Shown here one piece after another: positions 1 to 7,638 of a stretch of DNA of 64,000 bases (position 1 is the stretch's first letter; the number at the start of each line of letters is the position of its first letter). The position numbers and the translations under genes are program-made. Origin of the DNA: G963662675 sp963662675 (GTDB lineage: Bacteria; Bacteroidota; Bacteroidia; Bacteroidales; Prolixibacteraceae). The notes below the pieces were generated by a model that saw only the letters and a list, made by a program, of their open reading frames with translations, was not told the origin of the DNA and did no database searches. The stretch lies in assembly GCA_963662675.2 (NCBI GenBank), contig CAXXHP010000001.1:310001-374000 (forward strand), in the 5' to 3' direction.

Positions 1-1
1 C

Positions 2-1240
2 CTGAAAAATCTCGAGAAGCTAAGAAAACAAACTCAGAGTCAACTTGATAACTTACCCGAAAACCATCATGTTTTTAGTAAGGCGATTTCGGGGAAAAAG
101 CACCTGATTAATTTATTGTTGGCGAATTCAAATGCATTGCTTACCGACGATAATGACGTTAAGATTCTCAAAAATGGAGAACAGGCATTCCCTGATATTT
201 TTCAGGCGTTAGAGGCTGCAAAGCATCATATTCATGTGGAGTATTATATTGTTGAGGATGATAACGTGGGGAATAAATTGCGCGAAACCTTAATTCGAAA
301 AGCAAGGGAAGGAGTAGAGGTTCGTTTTATTTTTGATGATGTGGGCAGTTGGCAGTTGCCAAAGAAATATATTCGGTCATTAGAGGATGCCGGAGTGAAA
401 ATAGATTGCTTTATGAAAGTGCGATTTCCTCAATTTACCTCAAGGGTAAACTATCGTAACCATCGAAAGATCGTTATTGTTGACGGAGAAACGGCTTTTG
501 TGGGAGGATTAAATATGGCAGATCGATATTTGCATGGGGCTCAAGGTATGGGAGGTTGGCGTGACACACATTTAATGCTTAAGGGTGGGGCTGCAGCTGG
601 CTTGCAAATTGTCTTTATGGCAGATTGGTTTTTTGTGTCAAAAGAGATTTTGCATGGGACTCAATATTTCCGAAATCCTGCTTCAGGAGGTGGAAAAATG
701 GTGCAAATTGTATCTAGTGGTCCAGACTCAGATTGGGAAAGTATTAGTCAGGCATATTTTTCTGCGATTGCGTCTGCCATTGACCGGGTTTATATTGCCA
801 CTCCTTATCTTATTCCTACAAGTGAAATTGTGAGTGCAATGAAAGTTGCAGCCTTAGGAGGAATCGATATTCGAATTCTTCTGCCACAAAAATCAGATAC
901 CATTATGCCGAAATGGAGCACTGATTCTTATGTGTCGGAACTTCTAGAGGCAGGCGTGAAAATATATTTCTATCAACCGGGATTTATGCACAGTAAACTC
1001 ATTGTAGTTGATGGTGTTTTCTCTTCAGTAGGAACGGCAAACTTCGATTTCCGAAGTCTGGAAACTAATTTTGAAGTCAATGCAATGATTTATAACGAAG
1101 AAACCGCAGCCATACTTGAAAAACAGTTTCTTGATGATTTGAACCATAGTGAAAATGTTAGTTTACTACAATGGGAAAAAAGGCATTGGTCCGCTAAAGC
1201 AAAAGAATCTTTTGCCCGGTTGTTGAGTCCAATGCTTTGA
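2..1240 (+). CDS. cls: cardiolipin synthase, PLD family (5' end outside window)
   Basis: Phospholipase D-superfamily phosphatidyltransferase that would make cardiolipin from phosphatidylglycerol at the inner membrane. The frame is open from base 2 with no stop, so the true start and the N-terminal membrane helices lie to the left; the TTG at 116 is not needed as a start. Two HKD motifs (HxKx4D) are visible, the first at about 461-484 (HRKIVIVD, followed by GGLNMADRY) and the second at about 989-1012 (HSKLIVVD, followed by GTANFDFRS). Two HKD motifs plus the FDFRS context are typical of bacterial Cls. It converges on the next gene with a 9-bp gap. The family is clear; the head-group specificity is inferred. 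Confidence 0.9.
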   Translation: MKNLEKLRKQTQSQLDNLPENHHVFSKAISGKKHLINLLLANSNALLTDDNDVKILKNGEQAFPDIFQALEAAKHHIHVEYYIVEDDNVGNKLRETLIRKAREGVEVRFIFDDVGSWQLPKKYIRSLEDAGVKIDCFMKVRFPQFTSRVNYRNHRKIVIVDGETAFVGGLNMADRYLHGAQGMGGWRDTHLMLKGGAAAGLQIVFMADWFFVSKEILHGTQYFRNPASGGGKMVQIVSSGPDSDWESISQAYFSAIASAIDRVYIATPYLIPTSEIVSAMKVAALGGIDIRILLPQKSDTIMPKWSTDSYVSELLEAGVKIYFYQPGFMHSKLIVVDGVFSSVGTANFDFRSLETNFEVNAMIYNEETAAILEKQFLDDLNHSENVSLLQWEKRHWSAKAKESFARLLSPML

Positions 1241-1249
1241 TGCAAATGC

Positions 1250-2245
1250 TTACGGATAAATTTCCTGTTCCTCAACAAACCCTTCAGATAGAACCGTCAT
1301 TCGGATGTTGTCTTTATTTACAACTTGTCCTTCCAGCAGAATTGCAGGAACCAGCCGGTGTCCATTGTTTACAGTGCAGTGAATATCTTCCGAGGGGTCT
1401 TTCCCTTTCGCTATTTTTATGGCGACATTGGCAGCGTTGAATGCCATTGATTCAATTGGTTTATAAACTGTAATAGTCTGGATTCCTGTGATGATACTCC
1501 GAATGGCAGCGATGTCGGCATCCTGACCGGCAACCAAAACCTGTCCTCCCAGCTCAAATTCCTGTAAGGCTTGAATGGCGCCACCTGCAAGTGCGTCATT
1601 CCCGGCAATAATTGCATCTATTGTTTTGCCCTCATCCAAAATGCCTTTCGTCATTTCATATGCATCTTCAGGCTCCCAGCGATCAAGAAACCGATCACCA
1701 ATTATTGTTATGTCACCCTTTTCTATTAGAGGTTGAAGGATGTTCTTCCACCCCAAATGAAGTTGATAGGAGTTGTAGTCCGATGTTGGGCCTCCGATGA
1801 GTACGTAATTTCCGGTCGGACTAACTTTGGTTATGAATTCAGCTTGCTGTTCTCCTACGCTTATATTGTCAGTGGAAACATAAAAGTCGATTTCACTGTT
1901 GCGAATTAATCTATCGTATGAAATGACTGGAATATTTTTCTTCTTAGCCATTTTTACAATCCCTTCAGAAACAATCCTGTCCACAGGAATAATAACCAAT
2001 ACGTCAATGTTATTATTGATCATCTCCAATGCCTGTTGAAATTGTGTATTCGCATCTGATTCTGCTATTTTAACGATAACAGATCCTCCAAGTTCTTCTG
2101 CTTTTTGGACAAATGAGTCCCGGTCCTTTACCCAACGCTCTCGCTCAATAGTATCCATCAATAACCCTATCTCAGGCTCTTGGGCACAGCCGGCTAAAAG
2201 CAAAAAGACCAATAATAATGGGAAACTAAAATTAATATGTTTCAT
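1250..2245 (-). CDS. XylF-like sugar-binding periplasmic lipoprotein, orphan
   Basis: A 331-residue substrate-binding protein of the periplasmic binding protein/LacI type, most like D-xylose-binding XylF. The start has a lipoprotein signal with lipobox LAGC (C20), so the mature protein should be membrane-anchored. Family-typical stretches are LLMDTIERERWVKDRD, the segment around DVLVIIP, and a ligand-contact region YDRLIRNSEIDFYVSTDN. XylF normally delivers sugar to the XylGH ABC importer, but neither flanking gene is an ABC permease or ATPase, so it may act as a sensor or work with a distant transporter. The ligand is inferred from overall resemblance only. No clear promoter was seen upstream. 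Confidence 0.82.
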   Translation of the reverse strand: MKHINFSFPLLLVFLLLAGCAQEPEIGLLMDTIERERWVKDRDSFVQKAEELGGSVIVKIAESDANTQFQQALEMINNNIDVLVIIPVDRIVSEGIVKMAKKKNIPVISYDRLIRNSEIDFYVSTDNISVGEQQAEFITKVSPTGNYVLIGGPTSDYNSYQLHLGWKNILQPLIEKGDITIIGDRFLDRWEPEDAYEMTKGILDEGKTIDAIIAGNDALAGGAIQALQEFELGGQVLVAGQDADIAAIRSIITGIQTITVYKPIESMAFNAANVAIKIAKGKDPSEDIHCTVNNGHRLVPAILLEGQVVNKDNIRMTVLSEGFVEEQEIYP

Positions 2246-2452
2246 GACGGAGAGTTTTTTGTGTATTCGTTTTACGTGATAAAATCTGAATTAGTTAAGG
2301 TTTCAAAAACATCAAAATTTATGTTTTAAATTAGACTGATTGGCGTGAAAATATTGAGGGATTATTGAATAGAGATTAGCAAGAATGTTTGCAAATTAGC
2401 ATTACTGTAAAATTGTAAATAGGGTGTGGGTTTGAGTGAGGCAAAGATGCGA

Positions 2453-3916
2453 TCACATAATAAATCCGATAATAGTAGCAGACATAAGTGAGGCTAGTGT
2501 GCCTGCAAGAAGTGCCTTCATCCCAAGCTTTGAAAGGGTTACTTTTTTACTTGGTGCCAATGCCCCAATTCCTCCGATTTGGATGCCAATGGATGCGAAG
2601 TTGGCAAAACCACAAAGAATATAAGTGGACATGACAATAGATTTATACTCAAAGAATTCCCCCGCTGTTTTTAATTCGGAAAGGCTGATGTAGCCTATGA
2701 ATTCTGTAAGGATAATCTTTTCGCCTAATAGTTGTCCAACAAGAGTGATGTCTTGCGGGCAAACACCGATTAGCCACATGATTGGTGCAAATATGTAGCC
2801 TAGTAAAAATTGCAGAGAAAGTTCTGAAAAATGCCCGTTTGTATTCTGGTAGATTAGGTCGTTAAGTCCTGCCCAAGAACCAACTTTCCCAAAAATAAAG
2901 TTGAACAGGGCAATAAGTGCTAAAAAGGCTAGCAGCATTCCTGCAACATTTATGGCTAATTTAATGCCTTCTGATGTGCCGTTTGTAATTGCATCCAGAG
3001 CATTGCTGCCTACTTTGTCTTTACTAACTTTTACATCTTTCTTTACCGATTCAGTATTTGGAATCAATATCTTTGAAAAAATAACAGCTCCAGGAGCAGC
3101 CATTACAGATGCCGTGAGTAAATGCTTTGCAAATTCAATACGTAAAATGGGGTCATCTCCGCCTAGCATAGCAATGTAGGCAGCTAATACACCTCCTGCT
3201 AATGTTGCCATTCCACCCGTCATAACTAACAACATTTCAGAATCATTCATTTTTGGCAAATAGGCTTTGATCATTAATGGGGATTCCGTTTGCCCTAGAA
3301 ATATGTTCCCTGTAATTGAAAGAGCTTCGGCTCCAGATAGTTTCATAATTCTTGTAAATACCCAAGCCATGGTCCATACAATTCCTTGAATAATTCCCCA
3401 ATAGAAGAAAAGGCTAGTTAAGGCAGAGAAAAAAATAATGGTTGGAAGAATTTGAAATGCGAAAATTGAACCAAATTGAGTTGTGTCAATCAGTGAGCCA
3501 AACAAGAACTCACTTCCTACAGCGGTGAAATCGAGAATCTTCACGAAAATTTGACCAAGCACTTCGAAAATGGATCGGACGAAGGGAACATATAAAATTC
3601 CAATTGCAAGTAATACTTGGAATGATAGTCCGACAATTACGGTTTTCCATGGAATGTTATGTCTGTCTTTTGAGAATAAGATTCCAAATCCTATTAAGAC
3701 CAACATGCCCAATAATCCTCGGGAAAGGTTGCCGAGACTGAATTCCTTCTCTTCGTTGGGAGCTAATAGAATGTTGGAGGTGTCTTTTGTATTTGTGTGG
3801 AGTTGAGTTTCTTCAGGTTGATTAATCTCATTGGTTTGAGGAAAGGCCCAAGAGGAAGTTGGAGATGAAAAGACCATTGCCATCAATATTACCAGCCTGA
3901 AGAGAACGCTTTTCAT
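2453..3916 (-). CDS. concentrative nucleoside transporter (NupC/CNT family)
   Basis: A 487-residue inner-membrane nucleoside:cation symporter. The N terminus looks like a cleavable signal or first helix (residues 1-25), followed by a polar stretch and many hydrophobic helices. Family hallmarks include the region GNIFLGQTESPLMIKAYLP, the MTGGMATLAGGVLAAY segment and the C-terminal GFANFASIGIQIGGIGALAP block. The start overlaps the stop of the upstream nuclease gene by 4 bp (ATGA), so translation is probably coupled. Pairing a nuclease-family gene with a nucleoside importer suggests salvage of nucleic-acid breakdown products, which is inference. Confidence 0.93.
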   Translation of the reverse strand: MKSVLFRLVILMAMVFSSPTSSWAFPQTNEINQPEETQLHTNTKDTSNILLAPNEEKEFSLGNLSRGLLGMLVLIGFGILFSKDRHNIPWKTVIVGLSFQVLLAIGILYVPFVRSIFEVLGQIFVKILDFTAVGSEFLFGSLIDTTQFGSIFAFQILPTIIFFSALTSLFFYWGIIQGIVWTMAWVFTRIMKLSGAEALSITGNIFLGQTESPLMIKAYLPKMNDSEMLLVMTGGMATLAGGVLAAYIAMLGGDDPILRIEFAKHLLTASVMAAPGAVIFSKILIPNTESVKKDVKVSKDKVGSNALDAITNGTSEGIKLAINVAGMLLAFLALIALFNFIFGKVGSWAGLNDLIYQNTNGHFSELSLQFLLGYIFAPIMWLIGVCPQDITLVGQLLGEKIILTEFIGYISLSELKTAGEFFEYKSIVMSTYILCGFANFASIGIQIGGIGALAPSKKVTLSKLGMKALLAGTLASLMSATIIGFIM

Positions 3917-4512
3917 TCGTTGGATTTTTGTCTTCGGTTGATTTCGTCACGAACCTTTGATGCACGTTCATAGTTTTCATTATTGATGGCCTCGTTCATC
4001 ATGTCAGTAAGTTCAGTTACTGTATAACGGTCAAATTCCGACTCCTTTTTTGAGCTGCTTCTTGGGGGGTCTTCTCCAAAATTAACGTGAGAAGCACCTT
4101 CCGGATCTAAAATAATACCTGCTTTACTTAGTATCTCTTCAGTGGTATAAATAGGACATTTAAAACGCAATGCCAATGCTACCGCATCCGAGGTCCTTGA
4201 GTCAATTCTTGTTTCATGAGAGCCGGTTTCGCAAACTAATTCAGAAAAGAACACTCCTTCTTCAAGTTTGTAAATGATGACTTCGGATATATTAATATCA
4301 AAAGAAATAGCCAGATTCTTGAACAAGTCATGGGTCAGTGGTCGCGGGGGCTTAAGCCCTTCAAGCTGAATGGCAATTGCCTGTGCTTCAACTGGTCCTA
4401 TGATGATGGGAATTCGTCGGTCTCCATTTTCTTCTGCTAATACCAAAGCATAAGCGCCAGATTGAGTTTGGCTGACAGACAGACCTAAAATGTTTAATCG
4501 TACTTTTTGCAT
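3913..4512 (-). CDS. bifunctional nuclease (BFN/DUF151) family protein with UVR motif
   Basis: A 199-residue protein with an N-terminal BFN domain (about residues 5-135; ALVLAEENGDRRIPIIIGPVEAQAIA and SRTSDAVALALRF are characteristic) and a C-terminal UvrB/UvrC interaction motif (about 160-195, NEAINNENYERASKVRDEI). BFN proteins have been linked to RNase/DNase activity, but the cellular role in Bacteroidota is not settled. The UVR tail suggests docking to a partner protein. It is the first gene of a two-gene unit with the nucleoside transporter (4-bp overlap). A TATATTTG -7-like element lies on the minus strand at 4539-4546. Confidence 0.88.
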   Translation of the reverse strand: MQKVRLNILGLSVSQTQSGAYALVLAEENGDRRIPIIIGPVEAQAIAIQLEGLKPPRPLTHDLFKNLAISFDINISEVIIYKLEEGVFFSELVCETGSHETRIDSRTSDAVALALRFKCPIYTTEEILSKAGIILDPEGASHVNFGEDPPRSSSKKESEFDRYTVTELTDMMNEAINNENYERASKVRDEINRRQKSNE

Positions 4513-4538
4513 ATAACAAGCCTCGGAGGTATGTACAA

Positions 4539-4546
4539 CAAATATA
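4539..4546 (-). promoter_or_regulatory. candidate -7 element for the BFN nuclease gene
   Basis: Read on the minus strand this is TATATTTG, matching the Bacteroidota TAnnTTTG consensus, 26 nt before the start codon at 4512. I see no good TTTG at the -33 position, so support is partial. Confidence 0.4.
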
Positions 4547-4654
4547 ATAATTGTTTTACGTAAAAAAGAGAGAATGAACCTGTTTGTTGATTATCATTTT
4601 CAACTGTAATGTGGTGTATTTCCTTTAATTGCGTTTAAAAAAGAGTCGCGATCT

Positions 4655-4685
4655 TTTGGTGGTCAATAAAAAATATCTACTTTTG
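4655..4685 (+). promoter_or_regulatory. promoter of rplU-rpmA
   Basis: A full match to the Bacteroidota promoter: TTTG at 4655-4658, a 19-nt spacer, then TACTTTTG at 4678-4685. Transcription would start near 4690, giving a leader of about 80 nt before rplU. A leader of this length could hold L21 autoregulation, but I see no defined structure in it. Confidence 0.75.
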
Positions 4686-4769
4686 CAATCCAATGTTTTC
4701 GAGTAGGCATAAAAAGAGAATTTGACAATCATTTTCCGCCTGCCGGAGGAAATAATAAAAGTTTTAAAC

Positions 4770-5081
4770 ATGTACGCTATTGTAGAAATTGCCGGACAGC
4801 AATTTAAAGTAGAAAAAGACCAGAAGGTTTTTGTACACCGTCTTCAAGAAGAAGAAGGTGCGAGTGTTGAGTTTAAAAACGTGCTTTTGGTTGACAATGA
4901 AGGTAAAGTAAAAGTTGGAACCCCAAAAGTTCGTGGAGCAAGAGTAAATGCGAAAGTATTAGAGCATTTGAAAGGTGACAAAGTAATCGTTTTCAAAAAG
5001 AAAAGAAGAAAAGGTTACAAGAAGAAAAATGGTCACCGTCAGTACTTGACTCAGATTCAGATTGAAGAAATTATTGGATAA
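4770..5081 (+). CDS. rplU: 50S ribosomal protein L21
   Basis: A 103-residue ribosomal protein that binds 23S rRNA in the large subunit. The ATG at 4770 is chosen because MYAIVEIAGQQFKVEKDQ is the conserved L21 N terminus and 103 residues is the normal length; the frame stays open to 4722 but would add 16 non-conserved residues. The basic C-terminal block KKKRRKGYKKKNGHRQ and the ending LTQIQIEEI are typical. rpmA follows after 20 bp, the usual L21-L27 order, and both should be read from the promoter at 4655-4685. Confidence 0.98.
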   Translation: MYAIVEIAGQQFKVEKDQKVFVHRLQEEEGASVEFKNVLLVDNEGKVKVGTPKVRGARVNAKVLEHLKGDKVIVFKKKRRKGYKKKNGHRQYLTQIQIEEIIG

Positions 5082-5101
5082 CCCTAAAAACATTAATAAC
5101 C

Positions 5102-5368
5102 ATGGCTCATAAGAAAGGTGTCGGTAGTTCGAAGAACGGACGCGAATCGGAAAGTAAACGACTTGGCGTAAAAATATACGGTGGTCAGGCTTGTAAGGCT
5201 GGCAACATTTTGGTTCGTCAGCGTGGAACTTCTCATCATCCTGGTGATAATGTTGGTCTGGGAAAAGATCACACGTTATTCGCCTTGATTGAAGGAACTG
5301 TTGTTTTCAGAAAGAGAAGAGATAATAGGTCATATGTGTCTGTTGAACCAATTGTTTCAGCAAACTAA
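5102..5368 (+). CDS. rpmA: 50S ribosomal protein L27
   Basis: An 88-residue ribosomal protein whose N terminus reaches the peptidyl-transferase centre. The start MAHKKGVGSSKNGRESESKR and the segment VRQRGTSHHPGDNVGLGKDHTLFAL are canonical. There is no N-terminal extension of the kind cleaved in Firmicutes. It follows rplU by 20 bp in the same operon and is closed by a hairpin terminator at 5393-5430. Confidence 0.98.
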   Translation: MAHKKGVGSSKNGRESESKRLGVKIYGGQACKAGNILVRQRGTSHHPGDNVGLGKDHTLFALIEGTVVFRKRRDNRSYVSVEPIVSAN

Positions 5369-5392
5369 GACTATTTAAGATATGTATAAGAG

Positions 5393-5430
5393 AATCTCCT
5401 GTCTTGTTTGAGGCAGGAGATTTTTTATTT
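5393..5430 (+). terminator. rho-independent terminator after rpmA
   Basis: A perfect 9-bp stem (AATCTCCTG at 5393-5401 with CAGGAGATT at 5414-5422) with a 12-nt loop, followed by a T-rich tract to about 5433. It closes the rplU-rpmA unit. The serS promoter overlaps its loop and tail. Confidence 0.85.
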
Positions 5431-5440
5431 TTTAACTTTG
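5407..5440 (+). promoter_or_regulatory. promoter of serS, overlapping the rpmA terminator
   Basis: TAACTTTG at 5433-5440 fits the TAnnTTTG -7 element, and TTTG at 5407-5410 may be the -33 element, although the 22-nt spacer is longer than the usual 19-20. The predicted start near 5446 leaves a leader of about 20 nt before serS. Confidence 0.55.
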
Positions 5441-5466
5441 CTCCGCGAATTTAAAATCTGTTTTAT

Positions 5467-6741
5467 ATGCTCAATCTACGTTTCATTCAGGAAAATCCTG
5501 AATTGGTAATAGCAAAACTGAAAAAGAAAAACTTTGATGCAGCGAATGTCGTTGCTCAAATTATTGAATTATATAAAGGAAAGAATGAAATTCAGGCAAA
5601 ATCCGATCAGGTGAAGGCCGAAATGAATAAACTTTCAAAAGAAATTGGCTTGTTGTTTCGTGAGGGAAAACAGATCGAGGCAAATGCGGCGAAAGAACGT
5701 ACTACCGAATTAAAAGGTGCCATTAAACAACTGGATGAGGACTTTGCTAAGATAGATGAGCAGGTATTTGAATTGCAGGTGCAATTGCCAAATTTGCCGG
5801 CAGATATTGTCCCCGCAGGAAAAACCCCAGAAGACAATGAAGTTGTTAAATCTGTAGGAAAATTGCCTGACTTGGGTGATTCAAAATTGCCTCATTGGGA
5901 ATTGGCAACTAAATATGACTTGATTGACTTTGAGCTGGGCGTTAAATTGACTGGTGCAGGATTTCCCGTATATAAGGGAAAAGGAGCACGGTTTCAGCGA
6001 GCTCTTATTAATTTCTTCTTAGATGAAGCTCAAAAGGCTGGCTATCTTGAAATTCAGCCTCCATTATTGGTAAATGAAGATAGTGGTTTTGGTACAGGTC
6101 AGCTTCCAGATAAAGAAGGACAGATGTATCACGCTACCGAGGATAATCTCTATTTGATACCTACCGCTGAGGTGCCGGTAACTAATTTATACCGCGATGT
6201 TATTTTGGAGGAGAAACAACTACCGATTAAGAATACGGCGTATAGTGTTTGTTTTCGTAGAGAGGCAGGATCGTATGGGAAAGATGTTCGTGGACTGAAC
6301 CGCCTTCATCAATTTGATAAAGTCGAAGTTGTTCAGGTTTCACATCCTGAAAAAAGCTATCAGATTCTTGACGAGATGGTGGCTCATGTTGAGGGCTTAA
6401 TTCAAAAGCTCGGATTGCCATTCCGTATATTGCGCCTTTGTGGTGGTGATATGAGTTTTACCTCTGCTTTGACCTATGATTTTGAAGTTTTCTCTGCAGC
6501 ACAGGAAAAATGGTTAGAAGTAAGTTCTGTTTCCAATTTCGAATCCTTTCAAGCGAACCGCTTAAAATTGCGTTATCGTGATGAGGAAACGAAGAAACCG
6601 GTTATTGCTCATACCTTAAATGGTAGTGCTTTGGCATTGCCCCGTATTGTTGCGGCTTTGCTTGAAAACAACCAAACTCCCGAAGGAATAAAGGTGCCAG
6701 AGGTGCTTGTCCCTTTCTGTGGCTTTGATATGATAAACTAG
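5467..6741 (+). CDS. serS: seryl-tRNA synthetase
   Basis: A 424-residue class II aminoacyl-tRNA synthetase that charges tRNA-Ser. The N-terminal part (about 1-110) is the long helical arm that contacts tRNA. The catalytic core shows motif 2 as FRREAGSYGKDVRGLNRLHQF and motif 3 as LNGSALALPRIVAALLENNQ, with a serine-binding TAEVPVTNLYRD segment. The length is normal. It is a single gene between a promoter at 5407-5440 and a strong hairpin terminator at 6756-6803. Confidence 0.98.
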   Translation: MLNLRFIQENPELVIAKLKKKNFDAANVVAQIIELYKGKNEIQAKSDQVKAEMNKLSKEIGLLFREGKQIEANAAKERTTELKGAIKQLDEDFAKIDEQVFELQVQLPNLPADIVPAGKTPEDNEVVKSVGKLPDLGDSKLPHWELATKYDLIDFELGVKLTGAGFPVYKGKGARFQRALINFFLDEAQKAGYLEIQPPLLVNEDSGFGTGQLPDKEGQMYHATEDNLYLIPTAEVPVTNLYRDVILEEKQLPIKNTAYSVCFRREAGSYGKDVRGLNRLHQFDKVEVVQVSHPEKSYQILDEMVAHVEGLIQKLGLPFRILRLCGGDMSFTSALTYDFEVFSAAQEKWLEVSSVSNFESFQANRLKLRYRDEETKKPVIAHTLNGSALALPRIVAALLENNQTPEGIKVPEVLVPFCGFDMIN

Positions 6742-6755
6742 AAGAACCTTAAGCA

Positions 6756-6803
6756 TACATGGAAAAGCCCGAACTCTATATTGAGTTCGGGCTTTTCCAT
6801 GTA
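6756..6803. terminator. bidirectional terminator between serS and the Crp-family gene
   Basis: A perfect 21-bp inverted repeat (6756-6776 with 6783-6803) and a 6-nt loop. It lies between two converging genes and can fold on either strand. There is no long T tract, but the stem contains an AAAAGCCCGAACTC core whose complementary arm ends T-rich. It probably ends both transcripts. Confidence 0.85.
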
Positions 6804-6819
6804 TCTATTGAGAATATTT

Positions 6820-7521
6820 TTATCCTAATTTACTTATTCGTTCAAGTTTGTTGAGATCTAATATTTTGATTTTTCTCCCATCAATGGCGATCACCTTTTC
6901 TCCGGCAAAAGTAGAAAGTGTTCGAATTGCATTGGAGGTGGTCATGTTTGATAAGTTAGCAATGTCTTCTCTTGAGAGAAAGGCTTTTACGGAAACCCCA
7001 TCATTTTCAAATCCGTATTTTTCTTTTAGGAGAAGTAGTGATTCAGCCAAACGTCCACGAATGTGTTTCTGTGTGAGGGTAACTGTTCTTCCATTGGAAA
7101 AACCAAGTTCACGAGCCAACTTTCTGAGGATGCGTCCTGTGAAATCTGGATTTTTTAATAGTTTATTGAAGAAATGTTCAGGGCTTACGATGCATACAAG
7201 AGAGTCTTCTAAGGCTACAGCGGATGCATTGTGAATTTCTTCTGCTAAAATGGCGCGATAGCCAACATAACCAAGAGGTTTTGTCATGCGGATAATTTGT
7301 TCGCGGCCTCCAACTCCCTCTTTAAATATTTTTACTTTCCCATCAATGAGAAAAATAAATGCAGATGGTTTATCTCCTTCTTTATAGATGAATTCATTCT
7401 TCTTAAAAACGGAAACAGTAACTTGAGTGAGTAGTTCTTCTTTTTCTACGGGGCTCAATAAACTGAAAACAGATTTAGGATTTTCAAAGATTGTTTTAAT
7501 CCCCATTTCTTGGCTCAGCAT
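6820..7521 (-). CDS. Crp/Fnr-family transcriptional regulator
   Basis: A 233-residue regulator with an N-terminal cyclic-nucleotide-binding-like barrel (about 20-135, with FIYKEGDKPSAFIFLIDGKVKIF) and a C-terminal winged helix (about 160-225, helix-turn-helix around LSREDIANLSNMTTSNAIRTLS). There is no cysteine cluster of the FNR iron-sulphur type near the N terminus. The effector is unknown. It lies downstream of nadE on the same strand with a 117-bp gap and has its own candidate promoter at 7551-7558. M1 or M6 could be the start. Confidence 0.9.
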   Translation of the reverse strand: MLSQEMGIKTIFENPKSVFSLLSPVEKEELLTQVTVSVFKKNEFIYKEGDKPSAFIFLIDGKVKIFKEGVGGREQIIRMTKPLGYVGYRAILAEEIHNASAVALEDSLVCIVSPEHFFNKLLKNPDFTGRILRKLARELGFSNGRTVTLTQKHIRGRLAESLLLLKEKYGFENDGVSVKAFLSREDIANLSNMTTSNAIRTLSTFAGEKVIAIDGRKIKILDLNKLERISKLG

Positions 7522-7550
7522 AGCGTTCAGGTTATATGTTTTGCAGCATC

Positions 7551-7558
7551 CAAAGTTA
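7551..7558 (-). promoter_or_regulatory. candidate -7 element for the Crp/Fnr gene
   Basis: Minus-strand TAACTTTG, an exact TAnnTTTG match, 29 nt before the start codon at 7521. A TTTC lies near the expected -33 position. This suggests the gene is transcribed separately from nadE. Confidence 0.5.
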
Positions 7559-7638
7559 AATAAATTTACGAAACATGAAATTATTTTCGAACTTATTTTC
7601 GAGGAAAGCGAAACTAAAACCTATAAAATCGAGCGTTT

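Noticed and set aside
4722..4769. 16-residue extension of L21
   Set aside because: The normal 103-residue protein starts at 4770; the extra residues are not conserved.
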